Assembly: GCA_949126835.1 (NCBI GenBank)
Contig: OX421507.1
Location: 6,298,605 to 6,362,604, forward strand
Length of the DNA: 64,000 bases
From: Anisus vortex
Lineage: Eukaryota; Mollusca; Gastropoda; Planorbidae
Direction of reading: 5' to 3'
Shown here: positions 42,453 to 54,201 of the stretch, in pieces
Layout: the number at the start of each line of letters is the position of its first letter
Numbering within the stretch: the first letter of the stretch is position 1
Program-made: the position numbers and the translations under genes
The notes under the pieces: model-generated
The model's database searches: none
Seen by the model: only the letters and a program-made list of their open reading frames with translations
Told to the model about the DNA's origin: nothing

Positions 42453-42906
42453 ACTTCCTTTATTTTAAGTTGCAATTTCTGTCTGTCTGATTGCAATCAT
42501 GCGTCGTGCGAGCAAGAATTGGCTTCGATTTTTCGACCACTTCCCGTGGTCCAATCGAGCTGACATTTGGACAGCAGACTTGTGGCGACTAACAATACAT
42601 TCTATCAAATTTTCAGTTAAAACAACTTAATAATACTACACTTATGACAATATTCATTTCTTAAAAGGAAAGTATAAGAAAAATTTTGGTTTCACTTTAA
42701 AAATGCCTGTGCAACTTTTTATAGTTTTTCGGCGCAAAGCTAGAAAAAAAAATTATGCGCTAAGATTATTTTTAGAACAATTCATACGGAGTAAGGAGAT
42801 ATTTTTGAGATTTGCGACACATATATTTTTCTGTACGTTTCATTTCCAGTAGTCAATCAATTATTTAATTACATGATGGTAAAATTAGTTTGCAAATAAA
42901 GGGAGT
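42453..42906 (+). mobile_element. ~450-bp MITE, family M1
   Basis: ACTTCCTTTATTTTAAG to CAAATAAAGGGAGT, uninterrupted. The paralogous segment at 53.9 kb lacks it, so it inserted after that duplication. The 121-codon frame here is not a gene. Confidence 0.88.
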
Positions 42907-43892
42907 ATAATAAAAACTTTGTTTTTATGGTTTTCTTGTTTATATTTTTGTTGCTGTTGTAAATGTGGTTTGTATAGGATTCTCGTGCAAATAGCTTTCA
43001 ATACCCTAGTCCAGGGGTCGGCAACCTTTTGCTTATAGTGTGACAAACTAGGATTTCTAAATCATTCAGCGCGCAAACAGCGTGAAAGTCAAGCTGATCA
43101 ACTATATTATTTTTATAAGACAATTTATTCAGCGCCGTAGCAAGACAAAGACCAAAAGAAAAGGAGCGTAATAGAGAAAATCATTAAAGCTTTTTATATT
43201 TAATAACAAATTAATAATAATAATAATAATGATGATGCTTACATGGCGCATATCCCGTTGATAACAGTTCTATGCGCTGAACGACAACAACAGACGAAAA
43301 TGAAAATATGTAGCAAATATTGCTAACAAATAGGTGAGTCTTCAGTCGGCTTCTGAAAGTGTCAACTTACATATTAATGGTTAATGTAACAACATTTGAA
43401 TTTAGTTGTCAAGAGTCAAGTTCTAGTAATAGCTATACATTTTTTACAGTTAGATTGCTGTTAGATACTGAGATCTAGGCGTATGCTGAGATCTAAGCGC
43501 TGAGATCTAAGCCAATTTATTATTACTGGTGAAAATTACCATTAAGCAGTTAAAGCAGTGTTAAATGGAAAAGATACGTAGTAATAATAAAAACTGGGTA
43601 GTTAACGTGATGTTTAAAACTGTTCATATAAATTCTTTAGTCATATGATATTTATATAATTTTCAACTATCTTAATAGTTTTATCATTTAAAGTTATGAA
43701 ATGTTAGCCAATTATATATTTTTTTTAAGTAAAAAAAATAAAAATAAATATAAACTCAAAGAATACATTTTAATTATCTCCCTTTAATCAAATTCTCAAT
43801 ATTTGATACTAGGGATGCAAAACGAGTTAATTTTTTAAAAATATAACTAGTTTTGCTTTAAAATCATTGTTTCTTTATATAAATTCAGCATA

Positions 43893-44379
43893 ATGCTTTT
43901 TTTTTTCATTGTTTAATTAAATGTATACAATAAATATAAGTTGTATATTGTAACTGAGAGATCTTCATAACATGTAGTAACACAACTCCATAAACTTGAT
44001 AAGACTTCACTTGAGGATAATAACTTTAATCCACGTATTGTATATCAACATCAACATCGTTACTACTACCATATCAAGACCAAGAACATCACTCTTCCAC
44101 GGCCTAACATACACTGTCCTTGTTTACCATCTCTCTCTCCCAAGTAAACATTACATGACGTCAAACACACATTTCCTAGTTACTCATTAATCGCACCTAT
44201 TGCACAAACTTATTCCTTATAACTTCACACCAAGTCATGCATCACTTACACCCTCCTTCTCACATTTAAAAATACCTTTAGTATTTTTTTAAAAAAAACT
44301 TATAAATATACATCTGCTATTATACAAATTTTTTTTCATTGTTTAATTAAATGTATACAATAAATATAAGTTGTATATA
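43893..44379. repeat. ~50-base direct repeat enclosing 380 bases
   Basis: TTTCATTGTTTAATTAAATG followed by TATACAATAAATATAAG occurs at 43899-43948 and 44331-44380 almost unchanged. The enclosed part begins TGTAACTGAG and is less AT-rich. Either a tandem duplication or an insertion flanked by a duplicated segment. Confidence 0.8.
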
Positions 44380-44789
44380 AACCGTTTTTGCATTATTAAT
44401 GTCAATTTAAAGATTTTTTTAAACATTAATAATTACAACAATTATACAATTTTATGCACGTATTTAAGCCTGTTTTGTTATTGCAATAATAAAAACAAGC
44501 AAATTTGTTTTAGAAATAATTATATTTATGCTTAATTAAGAGATATGAGCATAAAAACTCTTTTGAATGTAATTAGCATGTATCAATTAATGAGCGCCTT
44601 TTCCTTAAATGCTCTTCGCTAATTGTTCAATGTCAGGTACATATTTAGTCACGTATGAGTGGTCAAGTTGAAGTGATTAAAACAGCTTTCATGTTCAATA
44701 AAATATGCTCACTAGTGTAAATTAAACTTAAAGTTGAAAGTAGAGCGAATACCTTGCAGTTGACAACAGATGACTTTTCTAAGCAGCTA

Positions 44790-44960
44790 TTCGTTTCAGT
44801 TTCCCGCAAATCGTCACATTTCGATGCCCATTTTTAGGATATTTAAAATGAAAAAAAAATGCCAATATCCCTCCACTTCAAGTGCTTTTTAAGACCTCGG
44901 CCTTGTAAATGCAAGTTCAACTCACTGAAATGTGTCGCCATGTCATTCAGAAACATCTGA
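44790..44960 (-). pseudogene. hAT transposase fragment (EPM2AIP1/SCAND3-like)
   Basis: Minus strand reads FLNDMATHFSELNLHLQGRG, the FLxDMxxHLNxLNxxLQG motif of this hAT group. Flanking frames are broken. It gives the coding direction of the enclosing element. Confidence 0.7.
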
Positions 44961-46169
44961 TTCAACAGTCAGTTGTCCTCATTCAATACCGGAATAGTGT
45001 TTTTTTTAATCGATATACACCGCAATGGCTTCAAGACCACTAACGAATTTATCCAAGACTTTATCTATACTCCGTATTACTTTCTTCTAGAAGATTATTA
45101 AGAAAAAAACCTATAAAATTGACTTTCTTAACAATAGATTCAATCACAGATCGCAATTCCAATGATGATAACAGTTATCACTTGGGTTTACACCAAGTGA
45201 ACAACGTACCCACCAGGGGCAAAAACGTACTTGACCTGTTTCTCACCAACAGACCAGGACTGCTGACCAAGTGCATCACTATTCCAGCACTGGGTGACCA
45301 TGACATTGTACTTGCTGAAAACAAGATAAGGGCAACAAGAGTAACAGCGGTGGCCAGGAACGTCAGTATATGGAAAAGGCGGACTTTGAAACCATGTAGA
45401 AATCCACAGTGGTATTCTGGGAAGCCATTCAAGGAAACCAAGAAATCAAAGTCGAAGATCTTTGGCTGCGCATAAAAGATCACTTGACATTAATGATGAG
45501 TAAACATGTCCCCAGTAAAAAATCTTCCACCAAAAATCACATGCCCTGGATTAGCAACAACCTTAAACGAATCTCGAGACGTAAATACCGAGCTTGGAAA
45601 ATAGCAAAAACCTCCAACAAATCCTCAGACTGGGAGCGCTTCAGGGAGATTAAGAAAAATACCAGAAGAACTAACAGACAGTGCTATCAGAAGTACATTA
45701 ACAAAATAATCGAATAGTATTCTAACAACAGCCTGTGGAGGCTTATAAAAAGTAAACGTAGCGACCCGACGGGCACTGCACACCCTAAAAGCATAACGGC
45801 TTGTCTTACAGTGATAGCAAGACGAAAGCCGACATTTTAAATAATCAATTCTGCGATGCTTTCACGAGAGGGGACGTAAGCACAACACCTAACATGGACG
45901 ACTCCCCAGACATGCCGCTATAAAGGTCAATACCAACGGCGTCCATAAGCTGCTCTCTAACCTTAACCCCACAAAAGCTGCGGGCCCAGACGATATACCC
46001 TGCCGACTACTCAAAGAATTAGCATCAGAACTGGCACCTGTATTGACCCTCTTATTCAACAAATCACTGGCCTCCGGGGAATTACCAGGTATCTGGAAAC
46101 ACGCCCGAGTGCAACCAGTATTCAAAAAAGGGGACAGAAGCCAACCAGGCAACTAAAAGGCCAATCTCA

Positions 46170-47012
46170 TTGACTTGTGTGTGTTGTAAGCTTCTTGAAC
46201 ACATTGTCACGTCAGAAATCTCTAGCCACCTGAACAAGTATACCATCATCACAGATGCTCAACACGGATTCAGGAATAAGAGATCCTGCGAGTCTCAGCT
46301 CATCCTCACCGTTGACGACTTGGCAGCGACCGTCGACAAGGCTGGGAAAACCGATACCATCCTGCTAGATTTTTCAAAGGCCTTTGACAAGGTCCCTCAC
46401 AAGCGCCCCCTTCTCAAGTTGGATTACTACGGTATAAGAGGGCAGACCAAGAGATGGATTGAGAACTTCCTCGTCGGCCACACCCAACAGGTTGTCGTAG
46501 AGGGTGAAACTTCCACAATGGGACCGGTCATATCTGGAGTCCCTCAGGGCTCGGTTCTTGGGCCTTTGCTGTTCTTGATATTCATCAATGACTTGGAGAG
46601 TGGACTTCACTCCAGGGTACGACTCTTTGCAGATGACACCATCCTGTACGCTCCAATCGATAGCCCTTATGATGCTGTTCACTTACAGGAAGACCTCCTA
46701 AAGCTAGAGGCCTGGGAATCGAAATGGCAAATGGAGTTCAACGTCGATAAATGCCTCCTCCTCTCTGTTTCCAGAAAAAGAACTAGGATACCCACTAGCT
46801 ATACTTTAAATGGCCAATCTCTTGCAAGGGTGTCAGAAGCCAAATACTTGGGTTTGAACATCACAGAAAATCTCCACTGGGGCATACATGTTCAATCCAT
46901 TGTTGCCAAGTCTAACAGAGTCTGCGCCTTCATCCATAGAAACCTAAAGGGGTGTTCCACGAAAATTCAGACCCACTGTTATAAAAGCTTAGCTCGCCCT
47001 ATCCTAGAATAA
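46170..47012 (+). CDS. LINE reverse transcriptase, open 280-codon part
   Basis: Contains RT blocks in order: LLEHIVTSEISSHL, TDAQHGFRNKRSCESQLIL, LDFSKAFDKVPHK (first catalytic Asp), SGVPQGSVLGPLLFLIFIND, LFADDTILY (catalytic Asp pair), WQMEFNVDKC and KYLGLNI. The frame ends in a stop at 47010 where family members read YASPVWDP; in-phase homology continues at 47064-47318 (QRRAARRILEDYS). The upstream part of the RT (KGDRSQPGNYRPISLT) is in another frame just before 46170. The ATG at 46170 is incidental. Catalytic residues are kept, but the protein is broken at both ends. Confidence 0.85.
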   Translation: MTCVCCKLLEHIVTSEISSHLNKYTIITDAQHGFRNKRSCESQLILTVDDLAATVDKAGKTDTILLDFSKAFDKVPHKRPLLKLDYYGIRGQTKRWIENFLVGHTQQVVVEGETSTMGPVISGVPQGSVLGPLLFLIFINDLESGLHSRVRLFADDTILYAPIDSPYDAVHLQEDLLKLEAWESKWQMEFNVDKCLLLSVSRKRTRIPTSYTLNGQSLARVSEAKYLGLNITENLHWGIHVQSIVAKSNRVCAFIHRNLKGCSTKIQTHCYKSLARPILE

Positions 47013-47063
47013 GTCTCGCCAGTTTAGGACCCCCACCAGCAAAACCTGATTGACAAACTGGAG

Positions 47064-47318
47064 ATGACCCAGCGACGCGCAGCACGTCGAATACTAGAGG
47101 ACTACAGCACCAAATCAAGCGCCTCTGCCTTAGTAGCAAAACTCCACCTAGATACACTACAACAACGAAGAGCAATTGACAAAGTGTCCATGATTTATAA
47201 AATCATCAACGACCACGTGGACCTTTCGACACAAACAAGTAGAATGCAGAAAGTGTCCCGCTCCACCCGAGGCCATCAGCTCAAGCTGCATGTACGACAT
47301 GCACGAACCGACGTCTAA
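47064..47318 (+). pseudogene. LINE ORF C-terminal continuation
   Basis: QRRAARRILEDYSTKSSASA, LHLDTLQQRRAIDKVSMIYK, SRSTRGHQLKL, then after a stop at 47316 the closing FFPSAIRLWNTL block. It continues the RT at 46170-47012 after premature stops. Confidence 0.82.
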
Positions 47319-47766
47319 AAACATTCTTTTTTTCCGTCAGCCATTAGGCTGTGGAACACCCTGGACTAGGCCTCCATCACTGCCCCTACAGTTCCGGCCT
47401 TCAAATCGTAACTAAAGTGCTGGTCCAAAAACCTAAAGTGACACTCTTTTATCTGTATATAACTGTTGTTTGTTATGTTATGTTTGCTATGTTATTTTAT
47501 GTGTATTTAAATTGTGGACTTTTTCCGGGGTCTCCACAGTATTACGAAGAAGAATGAGAACTTAGCATACAAACATTCCTGAACTAAAACAGTCGACGTC
47601 CAGTGTGATTCCCATGTAGTACGCCACGAGCACCCATTAGTTATACTGACTTTGTTTTGCCTTGCATTAAAAAAATCTTCTTGGAGGTCTCTCGCGCGCC
47701 ACTGAAAATCGTTCTGCGTACCAAGTCTGGCACGCGTGCCTTAGGTTGCCGACCCCTACCCTAGAC

Positions 47767-48876
47767 TGTGTCTCAATAATAATGATTACAATACAAAGCT
47801 TATTGACGTGTTGGCATTAAAACGATAAGCAGATTTTTTATTCATGCATAACGCTAATAATGAAAGCAGCTTACTGAATATCGGGTAGAAAATCTACATT
47901 ACGGAGGGGTGGCTAACAAAACATATTTGTAACATTATTATCCTTCATGAGAAAGAAGATGTTATAAAATTCATTTTATTTGCCATTTCTTCTGCATCAC
48001 AAGTTATAATATCAACGCTGTGGCCTAACTAGGGGGAAGGGGGTGCGGTGGCGCCTCGTTGGTGCCTATATAGAAATGTAAATCCCTATATATAGTAGGT
48101 TGGCGTATGCCGTGGGTAGATTAAGAAGAAGGCAGGGTAGGTGTCACAGCTACAACTGATGTAATGGATACACGGGTTGCGCTGGGACGGCTACGTTGTC
48201 TAAAGTTTGAAAGATGTTGTCAACTACTCACAAATTTCTATTTTTAACTCACGTTCCGTTGATACAACAAGGCATTACTTGTAAAAGTTCAGACTTTTAT
48301 TTACAAGCAAAGATGGTTACAATGTCATTCCACCACAGTCAGTCATTCAACTTCTATAATAATAACGCTTCGAGATACCTAAAAGTTCTTAAAAGGTCTC
48401 ATTGACTTCTGCAATATCCGTTTAACCATCCATTTTGCAGCAATTGGTTTGAAAAACCACAACACTTTTTAATCGTTGGAGGCAAAGGAAATATCAAGAT
48501 AATTTAGCGATAACCGCGTAGCGCTATAAATAATTAAAATACTCATTAAATCTATTAAACGTAGGCATATTGTTATATGCATCAATTTCTGCTCATTTTA
48601 TGGAAAATTAAGCAACGGTAGTCACCTTTAGCAGGTATGAAAGCTATAAGCAATCTAACCTAGCCCGGGGAATCGCTTATAATAATCAGAATTGGATAGA
48701 TGTTCTGCGTGATTCAGCTATATCGTATTTATACGTTCACGGCGAATAATTTATTTAAAAAAAAATAATAACTAATGAGTGTCAACATTAAACCTGGATT
48801 AATGCTTAACAGCATGCGAAAAGTGGATAGTTTACTAATTTACTCAATTGGAATAACTCAGAATAAGTTTATTTTT
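47767..48876. other. Right continuation of segment E, then no gene seen
   Basis: 47767-47830 (AATAATGATTACAATACAAAG) matches 54078-54105. The remaining 1 kb shows no supported gene; 48015-48060 looks like a worn hAT-MITE end. Confidence 0.5.
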
Positions 48877-49056
48877 ACTTCCTTTATTTTAAGTTGCAAT
48901 TTCTGTCTGTCTGTCTGTCTGTCTGATTGCAATCATGCGTGCGTCGTGGGAGCAAAACTTTGCTTCGATTTGAAATTTGGACAACAGACTTGTGGCGCTT
49001 AACTATACATCCTATCAAATTTTCAGTTAAAACCACTTAATAATACTACACTTATG

Positions 49057-50737
49057 GTACATTCGCTGAAGTGGGAAAGTCGGAAACTCGGAAATTCCGA
49101 GTAGGAATAAGTAAAAATAGTGATCCGTATTCTGACACTGTGCATTTTAAAACTGTTGGTTTTATCGATGCGTCATTAGCAACCTTGAAATATATTTTTT
49201 TTTAAGTTTTGTTAAAATTATATATAAAGAAGAATATTATGTACATTGCTCTTTTAAATTAAAAAATACCATTTTAAATTAAATTATGTTTCAAAATAGA
49301 GTAAAAAAATATGTTTGCATTATAAGCACTGATCTATATATTATTGTGAAATATAAGTTCTTCGGCTTATAACGTTTAAGATAAAATCACTTATCTATAT
49401 GAGTTGAAAAGACGTAACCTTTGGAAGTCCATTAATTACGTCAACCAAATAGGGGGGAGGGGTCTGAAAAAGTTTGACAATTGTCGACATAGGGGAGAGG
49501 GGAGGTCAAGAAAATTTGACATCAACAATGTTACTTTTATTACCTAAAAAATGATACAAATTTATTACACAATTCTACATGTGTCCTGTGCCACGACGTA
49601 GCCTACATAGGACATAGCAAACATGTAAAAACATGGTTTTACGTTAATACAAATATATCAATTATGGATTTGACATGTCCTTTTTGTGTTCATCTTGTTA
49701 GTTTGTAGATCTGTGTATGGACAGTGCAGTATTTACTTATAAGCTACACAAGAAATAACTTAGGGTTCCCAAAAATAAATTGTACGAGTGAGTAATTGTT
49801 ATATATAGCCTGCTTAAATATACAAAGTTTATCAAAATTATGGCACACTAAAGTAAGATACACAATCTAAGAGGATTTAAGAACTGCAAGTTACTTCAGT
49901 TTATCTGTAGATTCCACTACAGACCGGTCCCATATTGATCCGCTCACTGTTATTGCGTGAGGTAGGCCTATATAGCCTATATGTTTCACAAGATAATGGG
50001 CTCCCTATTGAACGTTTTCTAACTTTCCTAGATATGGGTAGTCACACAGGGGAAAATATGGCTAATTTTGTGCACAACCACCATAAATGAGTGCAAAATA
50101 GAATTACTTGCTGGATGAATTTCACAAGACTAGTCAATCGCTGCCAGACCCCCAAATTAGTCTATATGTAGCCTTGTAGGGAATTGTAGGCCTATGCTTC
50201 ACTTTCGCATTTTTTTAAAGGTTCCAGGGATATGTTTGATCATTTTGAAGAAAAATCAAAGGAAAAATTGCCTGGAGAAGAAGGCATATCAATGATGATG
50301 AAAAGGTCTATTGAACAATTAACATTGTAGGCTACCAAAAGCTCATTTAGTGAAACGTACAATTGGAAAAGATGAAATATTTCTATGAAAAGAACAATAG
50401 TAAACAGAAAGAACAGAACTATTGTTAAAATCTTCGGATTTGAAAAAAATGTGGGAGGGGCGAGTTGGGGGGGGGGGGGAGGATGGTAGGAACCATAGGT
50501 AAAAATCTACTAAAAATTGTAAAACGTAATTAATGGACATCCCCAAAGTAAGGGTAACTCTTCTATATTTTATGTTAATTTTCAACGTCGTCAAGGAAGA
50601 TGTAATTAATTCACATTATACATATTATATAGATAAGTGACAAAATATTATGCAAAAATGCACCAAGTTTGCAAATGGTAAAAATTCCTACTCGGAATTT
50701 CCGAGTTTCCGACTTTCCCACTTCAGCGAATGTTATA
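49057..50737. mobile_element. 1.7-kb DNA transposon with 50-bp perfect inverted repeats
   Basis: 49059-49108 and 50684-50733 are perfect complements over 50 bases (ACATTCGCTGAAGTGGG... AGTAGGAAT). Flanks TTATG at 49052-49056 and 50738-50742 fit the empty site in other M1 copies. The interior has a degraded hAT-like transposase trace (49860-50090), so either this is a decayed hAT or the trace is a passenger. A 5-bp duplication is not the hAT norm (8 bp). Confidence 0.88.
49860..50090 (+). pseudogene. ZMYM1/DUF4371-like hAT transposase trace
   Basis: In shifting frames: FKNCK, YFSLSVDSTTDRSHIDPLTV, then GLPIERFLTFLDMGSHTGEN and MANFVHNHHK. These match the FxLxxDSTxDxSHxDxLTxxxRYV and ERFLxFxxxxxHTGE motifs of the family. 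It is short, with stops. Confidence 0.75.
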
Positions 50738-51002
50738 TTATGACAATATTCATTTCTTAAAAGGAAAGTATAAGAAAAATTTTGATTTCGCGTTAAAAAT
50801 GCCTGTGCAACTTTTTATACTTTTTCGGCGCAAAGCTAGAAAAAACAATTATGCGCTAAGATTATTTTTAGAACAATTCATACGGAGTAAGGAGATATTT
50901 TTTAGATTTGCAACACAGATATTTTTCTGTACGTTTCATTTGCAGTAGTAAATTAATTATTTCATTACATGATGGTAAACTTAGTTTGCAAGTAAAGGGA
51001 GT

Positions 51003-52080
51003 ATAATAAAAACTTCGTTTTTACTCCCTTTATTAGAACCCTTTATTAGAGATTATTGGTGCAACAAACTTTACAGTTTGTACAAACTTTACAGTTTGTC
51101 GTATGTTGTTTTTTGTTTATGCGCAGAATGCGTTTTCTAGAGTCAAAGATCATTGCAGTTCAAAAGTTTATCTATTTCCAGTCATATTTTGTCAATCACA
51201 TCAAGAATATAGGGCGTTTGCAATCATGTGACAAAAAGCATGTGATTTTTGTTTACTTTGTGTAGTGGTGTACAAGTACAATGGCCGCTGTATTAATAAA
51301 GTTTCATATAGGCTCGAGCTTTTTTTAAATAATGTTTTGTGTTTTAAGTCTTATTAAGATTTAAGCTGTATTATGTCTTTCAAATAAAATAGGCTATTTT
51401 ATTATTATCATAGACATAGATCATAGACGATGTGAGCCTATTAGTGATTTGACTAGATAGCCTATTCACCAACATTATCACTTGACATCGTAGCCTAGCC
51501 TACGAAACATTAAAAGTGTAGTCCTATAAAGTGAAATTGAAAGTGTAAAAAGGTCTAGCCAGCCCTAGCCTAATCACATTATTCAATTAATCTGCAGTAC
51601 TACTATTTACCTCTTTATTTTTTAGTAGGATAGCCAATATTCATATGTGAATTTGGCATGATAAGAACAACTTCACCCTATGCCATATCTGTGCCTCAAG
51701 TGGCTTCTATTTACAAATGACGTCACTAAAAAACGTAAGCTCCGCCTATTGCAAACGCTCTATTGCTTGGGACTTGGGAGGGGTCTTTGAATTAGGATAT
51801 ATTGGGGTTGGGAGGGGGGATACAATAATTAATATAGCTTAAGGGCATTCAGATCTAATGAGTACAATAAAAATAAATAAGCCTACGGTAAGCCAAAACT
51901 CTTGTATATTATATTTAAGTAAATTTGTGAAGACTGAAATTTACAAAGGCATTTTTTGGTCTGAAAATGATGTATTTTTATTTATTTTTGCATCGCCTGT
52001 TCCTTATTACCGAATGATGATCGGACCACTTGGTACTTAAACGCGCTATGGATATGATAAACATATAATAAATATTCACC
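51003..52080. other. No gene seen
   Basis: 1.1 kb of AT-rich sequence with several TAGCCTA motifs. No supported feature. Confidence 0.4.
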
Positions 52081-52084
52081 TCTA

Positions 52085-52489
52085 TGTATCTCCCTTTCTA
52101 TCTTCCTCCCCTCCCTCTGTCTCTCCCTCCCCTCTCTCCCACTCCCTCTCCCTCTCTCTGCTACTCTCCCTGTCTCTCCCTCTTTCTGTCTCCCCCTCTC
52201 ATTGTCTCTATCTCACCCTCTCTCTCCCTCTCTCTTTTTCTCCCTCTCTCTCTCTCCCCCTCTTTCTCTCCATCTGTGTCTCCCTCCCCCCTTCCCTCTC
52301 TCTCCCTCTTTCTCCTCCTCTACCTCTCTCTCTCCCTCCCTCTGTCTCCCCCTCTCTCTATCTCACCCCTCTCTATCCCTCTCCCTTTTACTCCCTCTCT
52401 CTCTCTCCCTCTCTCTTGTTCTCCCTCTCTCTCTCTCTCCCTCTCTCTTGTTCTCCCTCTCTCTCTCTCCCTCTCTCTTTTTCTCCCTC

Positions 52490-52520
<31 letters not shown>
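52085..52520 (+). repeat. CT-rich (CTCCCTCTCTCTCT)n tract
   Basis: Over 430 bases are almost purely C and T on the plus strand, in irregular units of CCCTCTCTCT. It produces long Ser/Leu/Pro and Arg/Glu frames that are not genes. Confidence 0.95.
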
Positions 52521-53174
52521 ACGTATAAAAACAAATTCTTACAGCAGTATGACAGGGGGGTACCGGTATCTTTAACTTTGAGCAAGGGCCCATTTATTAT
52601 TATTTTTTTTCTGCGTTGGCATTCAAACTTCAAATATACACACACACACCTGCATTTACAGGATAAACCATGAGGCTGTGACGAGTGTTTCTATATCCTG
52701 TGATCCACTAACAGCCTCTGTAAATACTGAACCGACCGCTGTTAGTACAGCGTGATTATGTATAATGTTACTGTATTTGGGCAAACATACGGGAAGTAGC
52801 GTTTCCAACAGAAGGCCCTGCCATCTATTATTGTGTTCTCAAATCCCAGGTATTTATCAAACCCGTTAGTTCCAAGGTTTGGTAACCCGAGATCGTCTGC
52901 ATAGAGCAAACAAAACGAATTGCCGCTAGACCACCGACGACCGAAGTTTAGTCTTTAAGGGTTCAAGGAAGTGGACTTGACAAATTTATTTTATGCTTCC
53001 AAAAAACAATGTATATAAAAAAAAAGTGTATTTGTTTTTTCCCGAAGAAAGCACTTATTTTCATACTTACAAATGTTTGGAGATGGGGCGTGACAGACTA
53101 CTAGATCTATTTTTTTAATGCTTGTGTAGAAAACGATTCTCAATAATCCAACACAATCTCTAGATCTATACAAT
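52521..53174. other. No gene seen
   Basis: A (CA) run near 52637; otherwise nothing supported. Confidence 0.4.
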
Positions 53175-53640
53175 TAGGGTTGCCAGACGTCCGGCAAAAG
53201 AAGGACATGTCCTCCTTTTTAGACTATGGTCCCTCGTCCGTCAGGCAAAGCTAAAAACCTTTAAAATGTCCGGCTTTTAAAATATTTTATGTTTTGTATT
53301 ACAGTATTAAACATAGTATTTACCTCTTAAGAATATAATTCAGAAACAATTGATCATTTGTACAAGAAAAGAATGATCCGTTTTCTTAAAAACTCCTGTG
53401 TGAAAGTGTTTTTTTTTAAATTGCCCGAAAGCAGGCTTCCTTTTAGTCTACTGTGATTTTACATGTTTTAAAAAAAAACTAAACTGTTTCTTGTTCAGTT
53501 TACCAATACGCACTTGTTGGCAGCTCTTGTAATAAAAAAAACTATGCTGATTACGGGTTTATTGCAAAACTATTCAATTGAAACTCAATGTCCTCCTTTG
53601 TCCTCTTTTTTTGTCTCTGGATGTCCTCCTTTTGACACTT
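53175..53640 (+). mobile_element. hAT element, TAGGGTTGCCAGAC family, right end missing
   Basis: Left end TAGGGTTGCCAGACGTCCGG, then TGTCCTCC reiterations and AAATGTCCGGCTTTT; right part ATGTCCTCCTTTTG, but it stops short of the terminal repeat. Related to the complete copy at 59729. Confidence 0.8.
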
Positions 53641-54110
53641 TTTTTTTTATAAAGCATGTAATGAATAAATAATACATGGGGAATACACAAAGACGTACAC
53701 ACAAAAAGCCTTATTGAATTGACATTCTTTTTCATCTACCACATATAAATTTATGAATTTTGACACATTCATTGATATGCGGGCACTCCCTTTTTCTTTT
53801 ATAATCGTATCTTTATATGTTGAAGACGGTCTTTCTCTACAGAATAGTATTACGCTTATCAGTGGGTCGAGTATAATGTATTATGTTACCCGGTGTAGAT
53901 TAAAGACTTGACGAGTTTTTTGTATAGATTTCACATTTGAAGTCAGACTATTCACGACCGAATCGTCTTATGGCTTTGTATTTTTGTTGCAATTGTTAAT
54001 GTGTTTTGTAAACAGGGATTAATTGTATTGGCTTCTCACGCAAATTGTTTTCCAATAACCTTAGTCCGTGATATAATAATAAAGATTACAATGCAACGCT
54101 TAATGAGATG
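53641..54110 (+). repeat. Duplicated segment E, copy 2
   Basis: Parallels 42096-43011 plus 47767-47830 but lacks both the M1 MITE and the 4.75-kb hAT. CCAATAACCTTAGTCCGTGA spans the hAT insertion site as an empty site. Confidence 0.82.
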
Positions 54111-54201
54111 TAAGCATCTAACGATATGTACAGTTGATATTAATGTCTAATACAAAGAGTCAGGGCAAGTAACAAACATGTTGCGCTTCTACAGTCTACG
54201 C

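Larger units (their letters stand above)
42096..43011 (+). repeat. Duplicated segment E, copy 1 (left part)
   Basis: Parallels 53641-54110: GCGGGCACTCCC-like block, ACAGAATAGTATTGCG, TTACCCGGTGTAGA, TTTCACATTTGAA, and then a near-identical approach to the hAT insertion point. The M1 MITE (42453-42906) is extra here. The segment continues at 47767 on the other side of the hAT. Confidence 0.8.
45119..47558 (+). mobile_element. Jockey/CR1-like LINE, 5'-truncated
   Basis: From the C-terminal part of the endonuclease (LHQVNNVPTRGKNVLDLFLT, GDHDIVLAE) through the linker (MPWISNNLKRISRRKYRAWK), RT and thumb to a short 3' UTR. At least four frameshifts or stops: between 45475 and 45409, after 45717, in 45720-46170, and at 47010. 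It is codon-rich and GC-richer than its surroundings. Inserted in the hAT of 43012-47758. Confidence 0.85.
43012..47758 (-). mobile_element. 4.75-kb hAT element of the H1 family, with nested LINE
   Basis: Left end CAGGGGTCGGCAACC (43012), right end GGTTGCCGACCCCTA (to 47758). Flanks CCCTAGTC (43004-43011) and CCCTAGAC (47759-47766) form a 7/8 target duplication. Subterminal GGCACGCGTGCC and GCGCGC blocks match the 205-220 bp H1 MITEs, so this may be a larger relative that once mobilised them. Minus-strand transposase traces are at 44790-44960. A LINE (45119-47558) interrupts it. Confidence 0.82.
48877..51002 (+). mobile_element. M1 MITE split by a second element
   Basis: 48877-49056 and 50743-51002 together make one M1 copy; in intact copies the join reads CTACACTTATGACAATATTC. 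The insertion duplicated TTATG. Confidence 0.9.

Noticed and set aside
42198..42563. 121-codon plus frame
   Set aside because: Spans segment E and the M1 MITE; not conserved in the parallel copies.
52084..52673. Several long frames rich in Ser/Leu/Pro or Arg/Glu on both strands
   Set aside because: They are translations of a CT-rich simple-sequence tract; no frame has complexity or conserved motifs.
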